64,000 bases of DNA from Azophilus sp965116165 (GCA_965116165.1 OZ220484.1:2480001-2544000); one strand, 5' to 3'; positions 34,628 through 45,164 are shown, counted from the first letter of the stretch. Program-made: numbers and translations. Notes: a model not told the origin generated them from the sequence alone.

Positions 34628-35094
34628 TGTACTAGACCCCTTGTTCGGGAGCGCGTTTTATCGGCAGGCCAACGAGCAAGCCGAGGGCTTTGATCTCGTT
34701 GGATTGAGGCAACGCCTCGTTGGCCCCACGGGGAGAACAACTTAGCCGATGCGCCGCCTTTCGTCCACCTTCGTGGAACAGTGTCAAAGCAATTCAGAAA
34801 TGTCCCCTTCTCTCCAATTCAGAGATGTCCCCTTTTGGGGTGGTCTTGGGTGCTTCGCCGGAACGGTGCGGCGTCAGTTGGGGGACGCATCCGGCTGGAA
34901 GCCGCGACGCCAAGGGTGGTCCGGCGCCAGCTCCCAGATCGGCCGCAAGCGTTGCGCCTCCTTGGTGCGGTGCGGGTTCGTGTGTCGGACAACCCGAGCG
35001 TTTGCAATCGGTCCCCACTTCGGTTATGTAGCAATGGAGTCCCGCAGAGCGTGGGGCGGCGGCAATTTCCCGAGAGCGAGAGGAGGTCAAGACC
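34628..35094. other. Intergenic stretch without a recognisable gene
   Basis: Short open frames here have no family features. Two close repeats, TTCAGAAATGTCCCCTT and TTCAGAGATGTCCCCTT (about 34794-34835), may be remains of an insertion-sequence end. GAGAGGAGGTC at 35079-35089 is a strong Shine-Dalgarno for the ATG at 35095. Confidence 0.4.
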
Positions 35095-35203
35095 ATGACA
35101 AGAACATGCGCCGACACGACGGGCGAAACGGCGGCGCGCGGCCTGTTGAGACTGTTCGGAGGGCAGACCCGGTCGCCTCAACACAGGTGTGACCCTGCCC
35201 GCA

Positions 35204-35216
35204 CCCCCCCCCCCCC
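35204..35216 (+). repeat. C13 homopolymer tract, possible phase-variation switch
   Basis: Thirteen consecutive C lie between a well-placed ATG (35095, behind GAGAGGAGGTC) and the signal peptide of the autotransporter. At 13 C the ATG frame ends at a TGA near 35272. With 14 or 11 C it would join, through ESGRGAEPVRAP, the frame that encodes the signal peptide. Slippage could thus turn the gene on or off. A homopolymer miscount in the assembly would look the same. Confidence 0.6.
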
Positions 35217-35240
35217 GAATCCGGGCGCGGGGCTGAGCCG

Positions 35241-38200
35241 GTGCGCGCGCCGGGGAGAAACGCCCGCCGCCTGAGGGCGGGTTTTGCCGCCTTCCTCTTG
35301 CTCACATTCGTCGCCGCCCTCGCGCCGCGGGTCGCGCAGGCGGCGACCATTACCCTCACCGCCACGCCGGGGCCGGGGCAGGTGACACTCGCATGGGTCA
35401 CCTCGTCACCGGTACCAACCGGATTTCTTAGTACAATCCTCGCCCATAGGCCCGTCGGTGGAAGCTACCAGTACCGGACGCCGGGTAGTAACGCGGCCTC
35501 CGGCAGCTACACGCTGACGGGGTTAACCAACGGCACGACATACCAATTCTTTCTCACCAATACTTGGGCCGGCCATGGCCAAGTGACTTCGAATGTGGTT
35601 ACCGCAACCCCCATCGCCCCCGGCGTGACGGTTTCGAAGTCCGAACTGACGATAACGGAAGGCGGCACCGGCGTCTACACGGTGGTGCTGAACACGCAGC
35701 CGGGCGGCGCAGCGGCTTCGCGGCGGCCGACCTGCCGGGTGGCCTGACGCAAACCCTGATGGCGAACTTCGGCAGCGCCGGCGGCACCACCGGCACGGTG
35801 ACGATCCCGACGAACAGGGACGCCCTGACCTCGGAGGGGGCGGAGACCTACACCGTCACCCTAGGCGACGACGGCACCCGCAACGGCTACAAGCTGGGCG
35901 GCGACACCACGGCGGACGGGACGCTGAACGACGCGGCCACGGGGACGCCGACAACGCCGGGCACGACCAAGGGGGTGACGGTGGTGCCGACCACGCTGAC
36001 GGCGCCCGAGGGCGGCGGCGCGGGATTCACCGTGGTGCTGGACGCGGCGCCGAGTGCGAACGTGACGGTAACGGTGTCCGGTGTTTCGGGCGACGTGACC
36101 TTCACCACCCAGGGGCAGGGTTCCGACGGCGGCAACTGGGGCCGGCTTGCGTTCACCACGTCGAACTGGAACGTTCCGCAGTTGGTGCGGGTGTGGATTC
36201 GCGAGGACGCGGACATGGAGGACGACACGGATGTGACGCTGACGCTGACGGCGAGGTGGCGCTTTCCTGGAGCGATCCGGGGGACGCCACGATCACCCAC
36301 TGGCAGGTTCGGGTGCGACGCGGCGGGGCCGGATGGAGCGCCTGGACCGACATCGCGGGTTCCGGCACGGCCACCACCGGCCACACGGTCACGGGGCTGG
36401 ACAACGGCCAGCAATACCGTTTCCGGGTGCGGGCGGTGAACGCGGCCGGTCCGGGGGTCAAGTCCCGGCGGCGGTTCGCGACGCCGCTCGGGACGCCGGA
36501 GGTCTCCATTGCCGACGCTTCCGCCCGCGAGGGGGAGGCCCTGGTGTTCGGCGTGACGCTGTCGGAGCCGGCGGCGGGCGGGGTGGGCGTTGCCTGGCGC
36601 ACGGCGTCACCGAGGCGGGCGCGGACTTCGTGGCGGCCTCGGGGGTGGCGCGGTTCGCGGCGGGCGCCACCCGTGTGGAGGTTCGCGTGGAGACCCTTGA
36701 CGATTCGCACGACGAGGGCCGGGAGACCTTCGCGGTGCTGCTGTCGGACGCCCGTGGCGGCGTCATTGCGGACGGCGCGGCGACGGGGACGATCGTGAAC
36801 ACGGACCCGCTGCCGCGGGCGTGGCTGGGCCGCCTCGGGCGCTCGGTGGCGGAACAGGCTCTGGACGGCATCGGCGGTCGCGTCGAACAGGCCGGGGGGT
36901 CCGGCCGCGCGCCGGGCTTCCGGGGCACGCTCGGCGGTCGCGCGCTCGGCGGCGGTTCGGCTGCGGCGGCCCGCTGTCCGGCCGGCACACCGCCCGCGGC
37001 CGGCGACGGGACGGGGTCCGGGCCGCCCGACGGCGTGGCGGAGCGCGACTGCCCGGCGGACCATTTCGGCCCCATGGCCGTCCACCCGCGCCCGACCGGC
37101 GGCCACGCGATGGGCGGCACTCTGGAACCGGGAACCTTCGGCACCGGCCCGGGGGCGCCCCCGGGGAACCCGGCATGGCCGCACTGGGGCGTCGCCACGG
37201 CGTTCTCGCGCCGTCCGGCCCGTCCCGGCGGGGACGCGTCGGCGATGGATCTGGGACGGCTGCTGGCGGGCAGCCGCTTCACGCACAGCCGCGGGGAGGA
37301 CGGGGGCGGCGGCGTCCTCGGCCTCTGGGGGCGCGGCTCGCGGACGACATTCGACGGTCGCGGGGACGGTGTGGACCTCGACGGCGGGGTGACCACGGCC
37401 CTGCTGGGCGTGGACTACGCGAGGGGCGACTGGCTGCTGGGCGTGGCGCTGGCGCAAAGCCGGGGCGCCGGCGGCTACCGTGGCGCGGCGTCGGGTTCGG
37501 GTGCGGCCGGCGACATCGGGGCCTCGCTGACGGCGGCGATCCCCTACGGGGCCTGGCGCCCCTCCGGGCGGCTGTCGCTGTGGGGGGCGGTGGGCCACGG
37601 CGGCGGTTCCGCTACCTTGGAGCCGGCCGGGTCCGGTTCGCTGGAGACGGACATCGGCTGGCGCATGGCGGCGGCCGGGGCGGGCGGCGGCTCGGTGTCG
37701 CTGGTGTCGGACGCCCTGTGGGCGCGCACCATGTCGGAAGGCGCGGCCGGTCTGGCGGGCGCGGCGGCCGATGTGGGCCGTCTGCGTCTGGGCCTGGAGG
37801 GCAGCCGGCGGTTCGCGCTGCCGGGCGGCGGCGGCCTGACGCCGAAACTGGAGATTGGCGCGCGGCGCGACAGCGGCGACGCGGAAAGCGGCCTCGGCGT
37901 GGAGGTCGGCGGCGGCCTCGCGTGGAGCGACCCGGGTCTCGGGATCGAGCTGGGGGTGGAGGGACGCGCGCTGCTGGCCCACGGGGACGGGGCGATGGAG
38001 GAGCGGGGCTTCTCGGCGTCGCTGTCCTACGACCCGCGGCCGGCCACGGCGCGGGGTCTGAGCCTGTCGCTTCGCCAGGAGCTTGGCGGGGCCTCCGGCG
38101 GCGGCCTGGAGGCGCTGTTCGCCGACGACCCGCTGGCGCGTCGCGCGGGCGTCGACCGGGGCGGCCGCTGGACGCTGGAGGCGGGCTACGGCCTGCCGGC

Positions 38201-38402
38201 CCTCGGCGGGCTGTTCGTCGGCACCCCGCATGTGCGCTACGGGACGGCGGGCGGGACGCGGGAGCTTGGCCTGGGCTGGCGGCTGACGCCGGCGCCCGGC
38301 GGGTCGTCGGATCTGAGCCTGTCGCTGCGGGCCAGCCGCTTGGAGGGCCCGCCGGCCCCCGCCGAGCACCGCCTCGGCCTCGAGCTGCGGGTCCGCTGGT
38401 AG
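35241..38402 (+). pseudogene. Autotransporter-like surface protein with fibronectin III / Calx-beta repeats, frameshifted
   Basis: The parts line up as one gene of about 1050 residues read in changing frames. First, a signal peptide (FAAFLLLTFVAALAPRVAQA), a fibronectin III domain and the start of a Calx-beta domain (frame of 35241 to about 35740). Next, more Calx-beta sequence (frame of 35564 to about 36245). Then a second fibronectin III domain (SWSDPGDATITHWQVRV, about 36250-36600). Last, a Calx-beta end and a 500-residue beta-barrel (LLGVDYARGDWLLGVALAQS) to the stop at 38402, ending LELRVRW. At least three frame changes are needed. They are not at homopolymers, so real decay is likelier than simple miscalls, but assembly error cannot be excluded. 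The true start may be the ATG at 35095. Confidence 0.75.
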
Positions 38403-38625
38403 GGCGGCGGGAGGGTTCCGGGCAAGGCGCTGCCGCGCAGTCGTAGGTGACCTACTTCAAGCGGACGCAATGCGGTCCGGGGCGCTCCCGCCGCCACCCG
38501 TGGCGCGGGCGCAAGCGCCCATCTGTTTCATGCGAAGGGATGCCCCTCGTGCTCCCGGCTGAGGGTTCCGTTGTCGCCCCTTGACGTATCGCCGGATACG
38601 CCGATGGGGCTCCGCCGCCCACCCA

Positions 38626-38681
38626 GTGCTTTCACCACTCTTGTCGGCCTCGCCACGTTCATTCATGAATAGGTCGGGCTA
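38626..38681 (-). mobile_element. Family C right-end fragment
   Basis: AGTGCTTTCACCACTCTTG followed by CATTCATGAATAGGTCGGG matches the inner and outer parts of the family C end. The 220 bases before it (38403-38625) hold no gene I can see. Confidence 0.55.
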
Positions 38682-38704
38682 GCGTGATTCGCGCCCTGTT
38701 TTCA

Positions 38705-40468
38705 TCATCGCGACGGGGCGTGGCGACCCACGCCGTTGATGCGCACGGTCAGGATATCGGTGTCGTGGTATTGTTGGTGGCGGACCGATGTCGCCAAGTG
38801 CCGCAGCAGCCGAAGGGAGACCTCGTGCTCGATTTGGCTTTCAATCGCACCTTCGCCAAGCAGCGTGATACGGTCTTCAACGTTCTCACCACCACCAGCG
38901 ACCAGGAATTCGAGCACGGCCCCGCCATCCTCTCGGTAGGCGGTCAGGCGTAAACGTCGAGGAGCGTCTCCGGCCTTGCCTTCGTCTTCGCGCATCAAGG
39001 TGTGGAGAGATTCCTCGCCGGCGGCATCGAGGCGCTCGACCGTTGACCGATCGAAATCGTTGCGGGCGGCGAACGCTTCCACAAATTTCCGAACGCTCGG
39101 GAGCGCTGACAGGCCGAACTCGGCCTCAAGCCGTTGGCGGCGTGGCGTGGTTGCCTCCATGAAGAGGGTCATCAATATCGCGGTTAGGCCACCCGCCGTC
39201 ATGCCATTTTCGAGCAAACCGCCCGCGACGGCCGAAACGTATTCCGGGAAGATCAACCCGTTTTGAAACCCGACGCCCATCCAGAAGGAAACGCCCGCGA
39301 TAAGGCCCGTCCGATAGTCCAGCCCGGCGTGTACCACCATTTTCATGCCGACGGAGAACAGCATGGCCAGGAGCACCGTGATATAGGCGGCGGCCACGGC
39401 ATCGGGTATTGCCAGAATGACCGCAAGCGCCTTGGGTAGCAATGCGAGCATCACGAAGATACAGCCGATCACGATGCCCACGACGCGGGCGGCGACGCCG
39501 GTGAGTTCGGTGACGGCGATGCTGCTTGAATAGGTGGTATTGGGTACGGTGCCAATGAGCCCGGAAAGCAGATTGCCCACACCGTCGGCCGCGACCGCCC
39601 CCTGCACGGCGCGAAAATCGACCGCGCGGCGTCGGCGCCAGGAGACATCTTGGATGGCGGAGGCATCGCCGATGGTTTCCATGGCGCCGACCAGGGTGAC
39701 GAACACAAAGGCCGGCAGCAATTTCCAGAACACCGGGCCGAATTCGAGGTCGAAGCCGGGCCATGCCCATGCCGGCAAGCCGATCCAGGCGGCCTCCGCC
39801 ACCCGGGCGGTATCGTAAAGGCCGAAAAATCCGGCGGTCGCGGCACCCACGATGACGCCGATTACAGGTGCCCACAAGCGCAGTGTTCCCGTTGCCTTCA
39901 GGGCGATGCCGAGTATCACGAGGATGGTCACGACGGCAACGAGCACCGGTGCCAACGGCGGTACGCCCTCCGGCTTGGTTTTCAGCATGTCGAAAACAAT
40001 CGGCATGATGGTGACGGCGATCAACATAATCATCGTGCCCACGACCGTCGGGGTGAGTATGCGCCGGAACAGCGACAGTTTGGTGGACAATCCGAACTGA
40101 AACAGCGAGGAGATCACAACCAGGGTGGCGAGCATGGCGGGCCCGCCTTCGGCAAGCGCGGTGACGCACACCGCAATGAAGGCACCCGAAGTGCCCATCA
40201 ACAACACATAGCCGGCCCCGATGCGCCCAACCCGCCTGGCTTGCAGCACCGTGGCGACCCCGCTGACCACCACGGCGGCGAACACCGCCCAGGTCAGAAA
40301 GGCCTCATCGCCTCCGGCGGCCCGAATAATGATTGCCGGCGTAAGAACGATGCCGCCGAGCGCGAGTATCGCAAGCTGTAGGCCAAGGCCGAGCGCGAGG
40401 GGAAGAGGGGGCGATTCGTCCGCTTCGTAGCGCACGTTGGAGTGGCTGTTGGTATTTTCCTTGTTCAT
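38705..40468 (-). CDS. NCS2-family nucleobase permease (uracil/xanthine type) with C-terminal extension
   Basis: The 587-aa protein has about 12-14 membrane segments and the NCS2 pattern: LQLAILALGGIVLTPAII, ETIGDASAIQDVSW (substrate-binding Glu region), GTVPNTTYSSSIAVTELTG and VPNTTYS. These proteins import purines or pyrimidines with protons. After the membrane part come about 130 soluble residues (RKFVEAFAARNDF onward, ending LTVRINGVG), longer than in most members and suggestive of a regulatory domain. The substrate cannot be told from sequence. Confidence 0.85.
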   Translation of the reverse strand: MNKENTNSHSNVRYEADESPPLPLALGLGLQLAILALGGIVLTPAIIIRAAGGDEAFLTWAVFAAVVVSGVATVLQARRVGRIGAGYVLLMGTSGAFIAVCVTALAEGGPAMLATLVVISSLFQFGLSTKLSLFRRILTPTVVGTMIMLIAVTIMPIVFDMLKTKPEGVPPLAPVLVAVVTILVILGIALKATGTLRLWAPVIGVIVGAATAGFFGLYDTARVAEAAWIGLPAWAWPGFDLEFGPVFWKLLPAFVFVTLVGAMETIGDASAIQDVSWRRRRAVDFRAVQGAVAADGVGNLLSGLIGTVPNTTYSSSIAVTELTGVAARVVGIVIGCIFVMLALLPKALAVILAIPDAVAAAYITVLLAMLFSVGMKMVVHAGLDYRTGLIAGVSFWMGVGFQNGLIFPEYVSAVAGGLLENGMTAGGLTAILMTLFMEATTPRRQRLEAEFGLSALPSVRKFVEAFAARNDFDRSTVERLDAAGEESLHTLMREDEGKAGDAPRRLRLTAYREDGGAVLEFLVAGGGENVEDRITLLGEGAIESQIEHEVSLRLLRHLATSVRHQQYHDTDILTVRINGVGRHAPSR

Positions 40469-40478
40469 GCTGTGCTGG

Positions 40479-40632
40479 TATCCCGTTCAGCAAATACGCA
40501 TACTATTCGACTGTAATGCGTCGGGCGAGTCGCCCCGGAGTTCCACGGCTCGTCCGAACGGTTACATTCGACTAGGACTTTGTCCACCACGGACCGTCCC
40601 CGCGATAAAATGGCGAAGAAATTATATAGACC
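40479..40632. repeat. Remnants of family B and family E elements
   Basis: CAGCAAATACGCATACTATT and CGACTGTAATGCGTCGG (40487-40525) match, in reverse, the right half of the family B copy at 1208. CGCGATAAAATGGCGAAGAA (about 40601-40620) matches the core of the family E copies. No gene lies between the NCS2 permease and the SDR start. Confidence 0.5.
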
Positions 40633-40684
40633 ACCGCCGATTCGGTGGCGGATGAATGGTACGCAACTCTAGAAAATTGGAGGG

Positions 40685-41494
40685 ATGGAAATGACCGATC
40701 TGCGGGGCAAGGTGGCCGTGGTGACCGGCGCGAGCCGGGGCGTGGGCCGAGGGATTTGCGAGGGTTTGGCCGAAGCGGGCGCCACTGTCTACATCACCGG
40801 GCGCAGCGAGAGCCGGCAAGACCCGCCCGCGGAGCGAACCATTCAGGCAACGGCGCGAGCGGTCGACGCCCTGGGCGGCAGCGGCATTCCCGTGCGCGTT
40901 GACCACAACGACGATGCGCAGGTCCGGGCGCTCTTTGACCGGGTGCGCGACGAGCGGGGTCGGCTCGATGTGCTCGTCAACAATGTCTACAAGATTCCCA
41001 ATCCGCCCGTTTTCAGTGGTGGATTTTGGCAACACCCGGTGTCCGTTTGGGACGATCAATGCGGCGTCGGCCTGCGCGGCTACTATGTCGCCAGCGTATT
41101 CGGCGCGCCGCTGATGGTGGAGCGGGGCGGCGGCCTGATCGTTAACATCTCGTCGCGCGGCGGCGACGAGTACGTATTCAGCGCCTCCTATGGCGTTTGC
41201 AAATCGGGCGTTGACCGCATGGCCAAGGACATGGCCGTTGAGCTGAGGCCGCACAGCGTTGCGGCCCTGTCGCTCAGTCCCTCGGCGGTGAAAACCGAAT
41301 TCATCCTGGACGCGGCGGCCCGCGGCGACATTCAAATCGACCCGCGTAGCGCCCAGTCACCGCGGTTCAGCGGGCGCTGCGTCGCCGCTTTGGCCATGGA
41401 TCCGCGCATCATGGACAAATCGGGCGGCAAATACAGCGTTGCGGATCTGGCCGAGGAATACGGCTTCACCGATCCGGATGCGGATCTGTCCTGA
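40685..41494 (+). CDS. Short-chain dehydrogenase/reductase (SDR)
   Basis: The 269-aa product carries the cofactor motif VVTGASRGVGRGICE (TGxxxGxG), then LDVLVNNVYKIPNPP (the NNAG-like segment) and the active-site YGVCK (YxxxK) in FSASYGVCKSGVDRMA. It is an NAD(P)H-dependent oxidoreductase. NNVYK in place of NNAG is seen in the DHRS1-like subgroup. GGAGGG stands 5 nt before the ATG. Substrate unknown. Confidence 0.88.
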   Translation: MEMTDLRGKVAVVTGASRGVGRGICEGLAEAGATVYITGRSESRQDPPAERTIQATARAVDALGGSGIPVRVDHNDDAQVRALFDRVRDERGRLDVLVNNVYKIPNPPVFSGGFWQHPVSVWDDQCGVGLRGYYVASVFGAPLMVERGGGLIVNISSRGGDEYVFSASYGVCKSGVDRMAKDMAVELRPHSVAALSLSPSAVKTEFILDAAARGDIQIDPRSAQSPRFSGRCVAALAMDPRIMDKSGGKYSVADLAEEYGFTDPDADLS

Positions 41495-41556
41495 TCGAGC
41501 TCGGCTCGAATGGGCGGATTCTTGCAATGTCCGCAAACCAGGCGCAATTGATTTGG

Positions 41557-41653
41557 GACTTACATACATAAGTTGACATGCCACTGTATATCGAGGCTTT
41601 GGCGGCAGGCAATAACCGCATGTTGGGTTCTGTCAACTAATCGATATAATTCC
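41557..41653. mobile_element. Family D MITE
   Basis: Left end GGGACTTACATACATAAGTT and right end AACTAATCGATATAATTCCC are inverted relatives; the middle contains CGCATGTTGGGTT. About 97 bp, in the promoter region of the CBS gene. Confidence 0.65.
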
Positions 41654-41674
41654 CTATGAAAAACGGAGTACGAC

Positions 41675-42112
41675 ATGTCCACAGTACACAACATCCTGAA
41701 ATCCAAGAACGACGAAATCCACAGCATCGCCCCGGAGGCCACCGTGTTCAGCGCCATCGCCATGATGGCGGAAAAAGAGGTGGGTGCGCTGTTGGTGATG
41801 CGGGAGGGCCTTCCGGTGGGCATCATCTCGGAGCGGGACTACACCCGCAAAGTGATCCTTAGGGACAGATCCTCAAAACAGACCCGGGTGGCGGATATCA
41901 TGACATCGAAGGTCATCTCGGCGACATCCCGCAACAGCGTCGACGAATGCGTCGGTTTGATGAAGGAGCACCACATCCGCCACTTGCCGGTGATCGACGA
42001 CGGCGTGGTGACGGGCATGCTGAGCCTGCGCGACCTGTTCTCGGCGATCATCGACGAGCAGGCAACCACCATCGAGAACCTGGAGCACTATGTTCGGGGC
42101 GAGGTGCCATAG
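41675..42112 (+). CDS. Tandem CBS-domain protein
   Basis: The 145-aa product consists of two CBS motifs: EVGALLVMREGLPVGIISER with DYTRKVILR, and KEHHIRHLPVIDDGVVTGM with LSLRDLFSAII. CBS pairs bind adenine nucleotides and usually regulate a partner enzyme or channel. No catalytic domain is present, so this is a free-standing sensor. CGGAG lies 7 nt before the ATG. Confidence 0.88.
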   Translation: MSTVHNILKSKNDEIHSIAPEATVFSAIAMMAEKEVGALLVMREGLPVGIISERDYTRKVILRDRSSKQTRVADIMTSKVISATSRNSVDECVGLMKEHHIRHLPVIDDGVVTGMLSLRDLFSAIIDEQATTIENLEHYVRGEVP

Positions 42113-42225
42113 CCCTCGTATGGAGACCCGGTTCACCGATTGTTCAAACCTTCCCTAAGGCGCCCGTGCCCCCGCTGGCGTCGATGTCGCGTTTCAGCCG
42201 GTGCTTCCCAAGTCCACCATAGCGA

Positions 42226-42549
42226 GGAGTGGCCGAGCCGTGCGCCGGGTTCGGTGGTGGCAAAGCGGCTGTAGGCGTCAAAATCAGCGCGGCAACACCG
42301 GCCGCCGCGGGTGCGACCATGCTCGTCCCGCTATTCGTTTTCTATCCCGATGGTACGCCCCCGCTCTGGGTCGAGGTGACGTCGACGCCGACAGTCACCA
42401 CCTGTGGGGCCAAATCGCCCGTCCGCGGTTGGGCCTAGCAGCCTGTTGAAAGTCGCGATCATGTTGTCGTCCTGAACGGCACCCACGGCCAAAGAATTTT
42501 TCGCCGCCGCTTTGGTTTTGCGCCCTCCGAACCGGAACGAATCGGTTAA
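42226..42549 (-). pseudogene. Subtilase (peptidase S8) fragment
   Basis: Read on the minus strand, KAAAKNSLAVGAVQDDN and LGPTADGRFGP match the region before the catalytic Ser of subtilases. After a one-base frame change, VVTVGVDVTSTQSGG, an in-frame stop, then GTSMVAPAAAGVAAL with the catalytic Ser follow. The N-terminal Asp/His part is missing. This is a decayed remnant between the CBS and cysteine synthase genes. A scrap of family A (TGTTCAAACCTTCC) lies at 42140-42154. Confidence 0.7.
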
Positions 42550-43523
42550 TCTGGCCACAATCCCCTCCCCTCAAGAAATTCCCGATTGAACAAACTCGAC
42601 TGATATTTATGCCCCGTATCGGTGAGCACGGTGACAATCGTGTGGCCGGGGCCGAGCGATCGGGCGACTTCCACCGCGGCGCACAGGTTGATCCCCGTGC
42701 TCGATCCGAAAAACCAGCCTTCCTCGCGCAACAGTTGGTAGACCATGGCGACCATGCGCCGATCCGATATGCGCACGGCATCGTCGATCTCGGTGCCCGC
42801 CAGATTGTCGGTGACCCGGCTGTTGCCGATGCCCTCGGTGATGGAGGGTCCGGGCGTCATGACCGCCTCTCCGGTTGTTACCCAGTTATATAGGGCGCTG
42901 CCGTAGGGGTCGGCGAGGATGATCGCAACATTCCCGCTTTGTTCCTTTAGGTAGCGTGAAACACCCGCCAGGGTGCCGCCAGTGCCCACGGAACAGGTGA
43001 AGGCATCGATCTTGCCGCCGGCCTGCGCCCAGAGCTCGGGCCCCGTCGATTCATAGTGCGCGAGCCGGTTCGTCACATTGTCGAATTGATTGGCCCAGAC
43101 AGCGTTTCCCAGCGACTCGGCATAGCGACCCGCCTGCTTCTGGTAATTCATGGCGTCCTTGTAGGGAACCGTGGGCACCACCCGTACCTGGGCACCGAGC
43201 GTCTTCAGAATCGCCACCTTTTCCGGTGACTGGTTGTCCGGCATGTAGATCACGCAGGGGTAACCACGTTCGTTGCAAACATGGGCGAGGCCGATGCCGG
43301 TGTTGCCGGCGGTTCCCTCCACGACGGTGCCGCCCGGCTCGAGTGCGCCGCTCCTTTCGTGCTCTCGAACCATCCACAGCGCCGCACGGTCCTTGACCGA
43401 ACCACCTGGATTCAGAAATTCCGCCTTGCCCAGAATGTCGCAGCCGGTGGCCTCGCTGAGGCCACGAATGCGTATGAGCGGCGTGTTGCCAACGCTGCCG
43501 GCGAACCCGTTGCGCGTATCCAT
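42546..43523 (-). CDS. Cysteine synthase family PLP enzyme
   Basis: From ATG 43523 the product is 325 aa. The PLP lysine lies in NPGGSVKDRAALWM, the substrate loop is EGTAGNTGIGLA and the phosphate cup is GTGGTLAGVSR. The N-terminus (GNTPLIRIRGLSEATGCDI) and IYMPDNQSPEKVAILKTLGA fit the CysK/cystathionine beta-synthase-like group. It likely makes cysteine from O-acetylserine and sulfide, but related members use other substrates. The in-frame extension to 43562 is less likely. Confidence 0.88.
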   Translation of the reverse strand: MDTRNGFAGSVGNTPLIRIRGLSEATGCDILGKAEFLNPGGSVKDRAALWMVREHERSGALEPGGTVVEGTAGNTGIGLAHVCNERGYPCVIYMPDNQSPEKVAILKTLGAQVRVVPTVPYKDAMNYQKQAGRYAESLGNAVWANQFDNVTNRLAHYESTGPELWAQAGGKIDAFTCSVGTGGTLAGVSRYLKEQSGNVAIILADPYGSALYNWVTTGEAVMTPGPSITEGIGNSRVTDNLAGTEIDDAVRISDRRMVAMVYQLLREEGWFFGSSTGINLCAAVEVARSLGPGHTIVTVLTDTGHKYQSSLFNREFLEGRGLWPD

Positions 43524-43814
43524 ACGTCCCTTAACAACGCAAAACCGCAAAAGGTCAAGCACTCTAACCCGAATTTACCAACGAAAAAAATGAACCGGCG
43601 TTCCCAAGAGCCCATTCACCGGCCATTCGCGGCAATTTTTCCATGCATGGAGGCCGAAAATCGCCATCGGAGTCTGTACGCCGGTCGGGCATCTTTGGCA
43701 AACTGTGATCGCACGAGGGGCTTGGGGCACAGTTGCCTGCCGCCTTGGGGATTGGGAGCGGCATAGGCGCTTGTCGGATCGACGGCGTTCAACGAACTGG
43801 AAATCGAACGGGGG

Positions 43815-45164
43815 TTGGATAACACCATGGATCTTACCGCGCATTGGGTCGGCATCACTTGCATTGTGGTCTTCGTCCTCGCCTATGCATTGGTTATCGC
43901 CGAAGAGTTCACGCATCTGCGCAAGTCGGTGCCGGTGATGCTCGGGGCCGGGGTCATTTGGGCCTTCATCGCCGCCGAGTACGCCAGCGGCGAAATGACC
44001 CACGCGGCGGAAGACGCGGTGCGTCACTTCCTCATCGAATTTGGCGAGTTGTTCCTGTTTCTCCTGTGCGCCATGACCTATGTCAACTCCATGAGCGAGC
44101 GGGGCGTGTTCGACGCGCTGCGTTCATGGCTGGTCCGGCGCGGGTTCAGCTTGCGGCAGCTATTCTGGATTACAGGTGTCCTGAGCTTTTTCCTTTCGCC
44201 CATAATCGACAATCTCACCACCGCGCTCGTGATGTGCGCCGTGGTATTGGCCGTGGGCCGGGGCAATACGCGCTTCATCGGGCTGGGGTGTGTGAACATC
44301 GTGGTGGCGGCGAACGCCGGCGGCGCATTCAGCCCGTTTGGCGACATCACCACGCTGATGGTTTGGCAGCGCGGCATTCTCGACTTTTGGACCTTCTTCG
44401 CGTTGTTCGTGCCCTCGGTGGTCAACTACATCATTCCGGCCGCAATCATGGTGTTCTTCGTCGAGGACGTGAAGCCCGATGTGGACGACGAGCGCGTGAC
44501 CATGCGTCGGGGCGCCAAACGCATCATGCTTCTATTCGGATGCACCGTGGCGACCGCCGTCTCCTTCCACAACTTCCTGCACCTGCCCCCGTTCCTCGGC
44601 ATGATGACGGGGTTGGCCTACTTGAAGATATTCGGCCACTATCTCGCCAAGACCAGCGACCCCGTCGTCGCCGGCGGCCCCGAAGGCGACGAGGCGGGCG
44701 ACATCATTCAGCCCTATGACAGCTTTCGCCAAGTGGCCCGCGCCGAGTGGGATACGCTGCTCTTCTTTTTCGGCGTCATCATGTGTGTCGGTGGCCTTGG
44801 ATTTGTTGGCTACCTGGAATTGGTCTCACAGTACATGTATGTCGAACTCGGCCCGATATTCGCCAACACCATGGTGGGCATTCTTTCCGCCATTGTGGAC
44901 AACATCCCGGTCATGGTGGCGGTTCTGCAAATGAACCCGTTCATGGATGTCAACCAATGGTTGCTCGTCACACTGACCGCGGGTGTCGGCGGCAGCATGC
45001 TATCGATCGGTTCGGCGGCGGGTGTTGCGCTGATGGGGCAGGCCCGGGGTTTTTACACCTTCTTCGGCCACCTCAGGTGGACACCCGTTATCGCGCTCGG
45101 TTATTTCGCCAGCATTTGGGTGCATCTGATGTGGAATGCGCACTTCGATGGGGTGATGCCCTGA
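43815..45164 (+). CDS. nhaD: NhaD-type Na+/H+ antiporter
   Basis: The 449-aa membrane protein has about 12 segments and matches NhaD of the ion-transporter superfamily: LSFFLSPIIDNLTTALVM, NAGGAFSPFGDITTLMVW and VGILSAIVDNIPVMVAV. The two repeated DN motifs and the proline-broken helices are typical. It exports sodium in exchange for protons and supports a marine or salty habitat. About 290 bases upstream hold no recognisable gene. Confidence 0.9.
   Translation: MDNTMDLTAHWVGITCIVVFVLAYALVIAEEFTHLRKSVPVMLGAGVIWAFIAAEYASGEMTHAAEDAVRHFLIEFGELFLFLLCAMTYVNSMSERGVFDALRSWLVRRGFSLRQLFWITGVLSFFLSPIIDNLTTALVMCAVVLAVGRGNTRFIGLGCVNIVVAANAGGAFSPFGDITTLMVWQRGILDFWTFFALFVPSVVNYIIPAAIMVFFVEDVKPDVDDERVTMRRGAKRIMLLFGCTVATAVSFHNFLHLPPFLGMMTGLAYLKIFGHYLAKTSDPVVAGGPEGDEAGDIIQPYDSFRQVARAEWDTLLFFFGVIMCVGGLGFVGYLELVSQYMYVELGPIFANTMVGILSAIVDNIPVMVAVLQMNPFMDVNQWLLVTLTAGVGGSMLSIGSAAGVALMGQARGFYTFFGHLRWTPVIALGYFASIWVHLMWNAHFDGVMP

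Noticed and set aside
34749..35192. Open frame upstream of the autotransporter as a gene
   Set aside because: Composition is low-complexity and no domain is visible; the strong Shine-Dalgarno at 35079 belongs to a different frame.
36153..38369. Long open frames in other frames and on the minus strand of the autotransporter barrel
   Set aside because: They are Arg/Ala/Gly/Pro-rich by-products of very high GC; the barrel frame has real domain matches.
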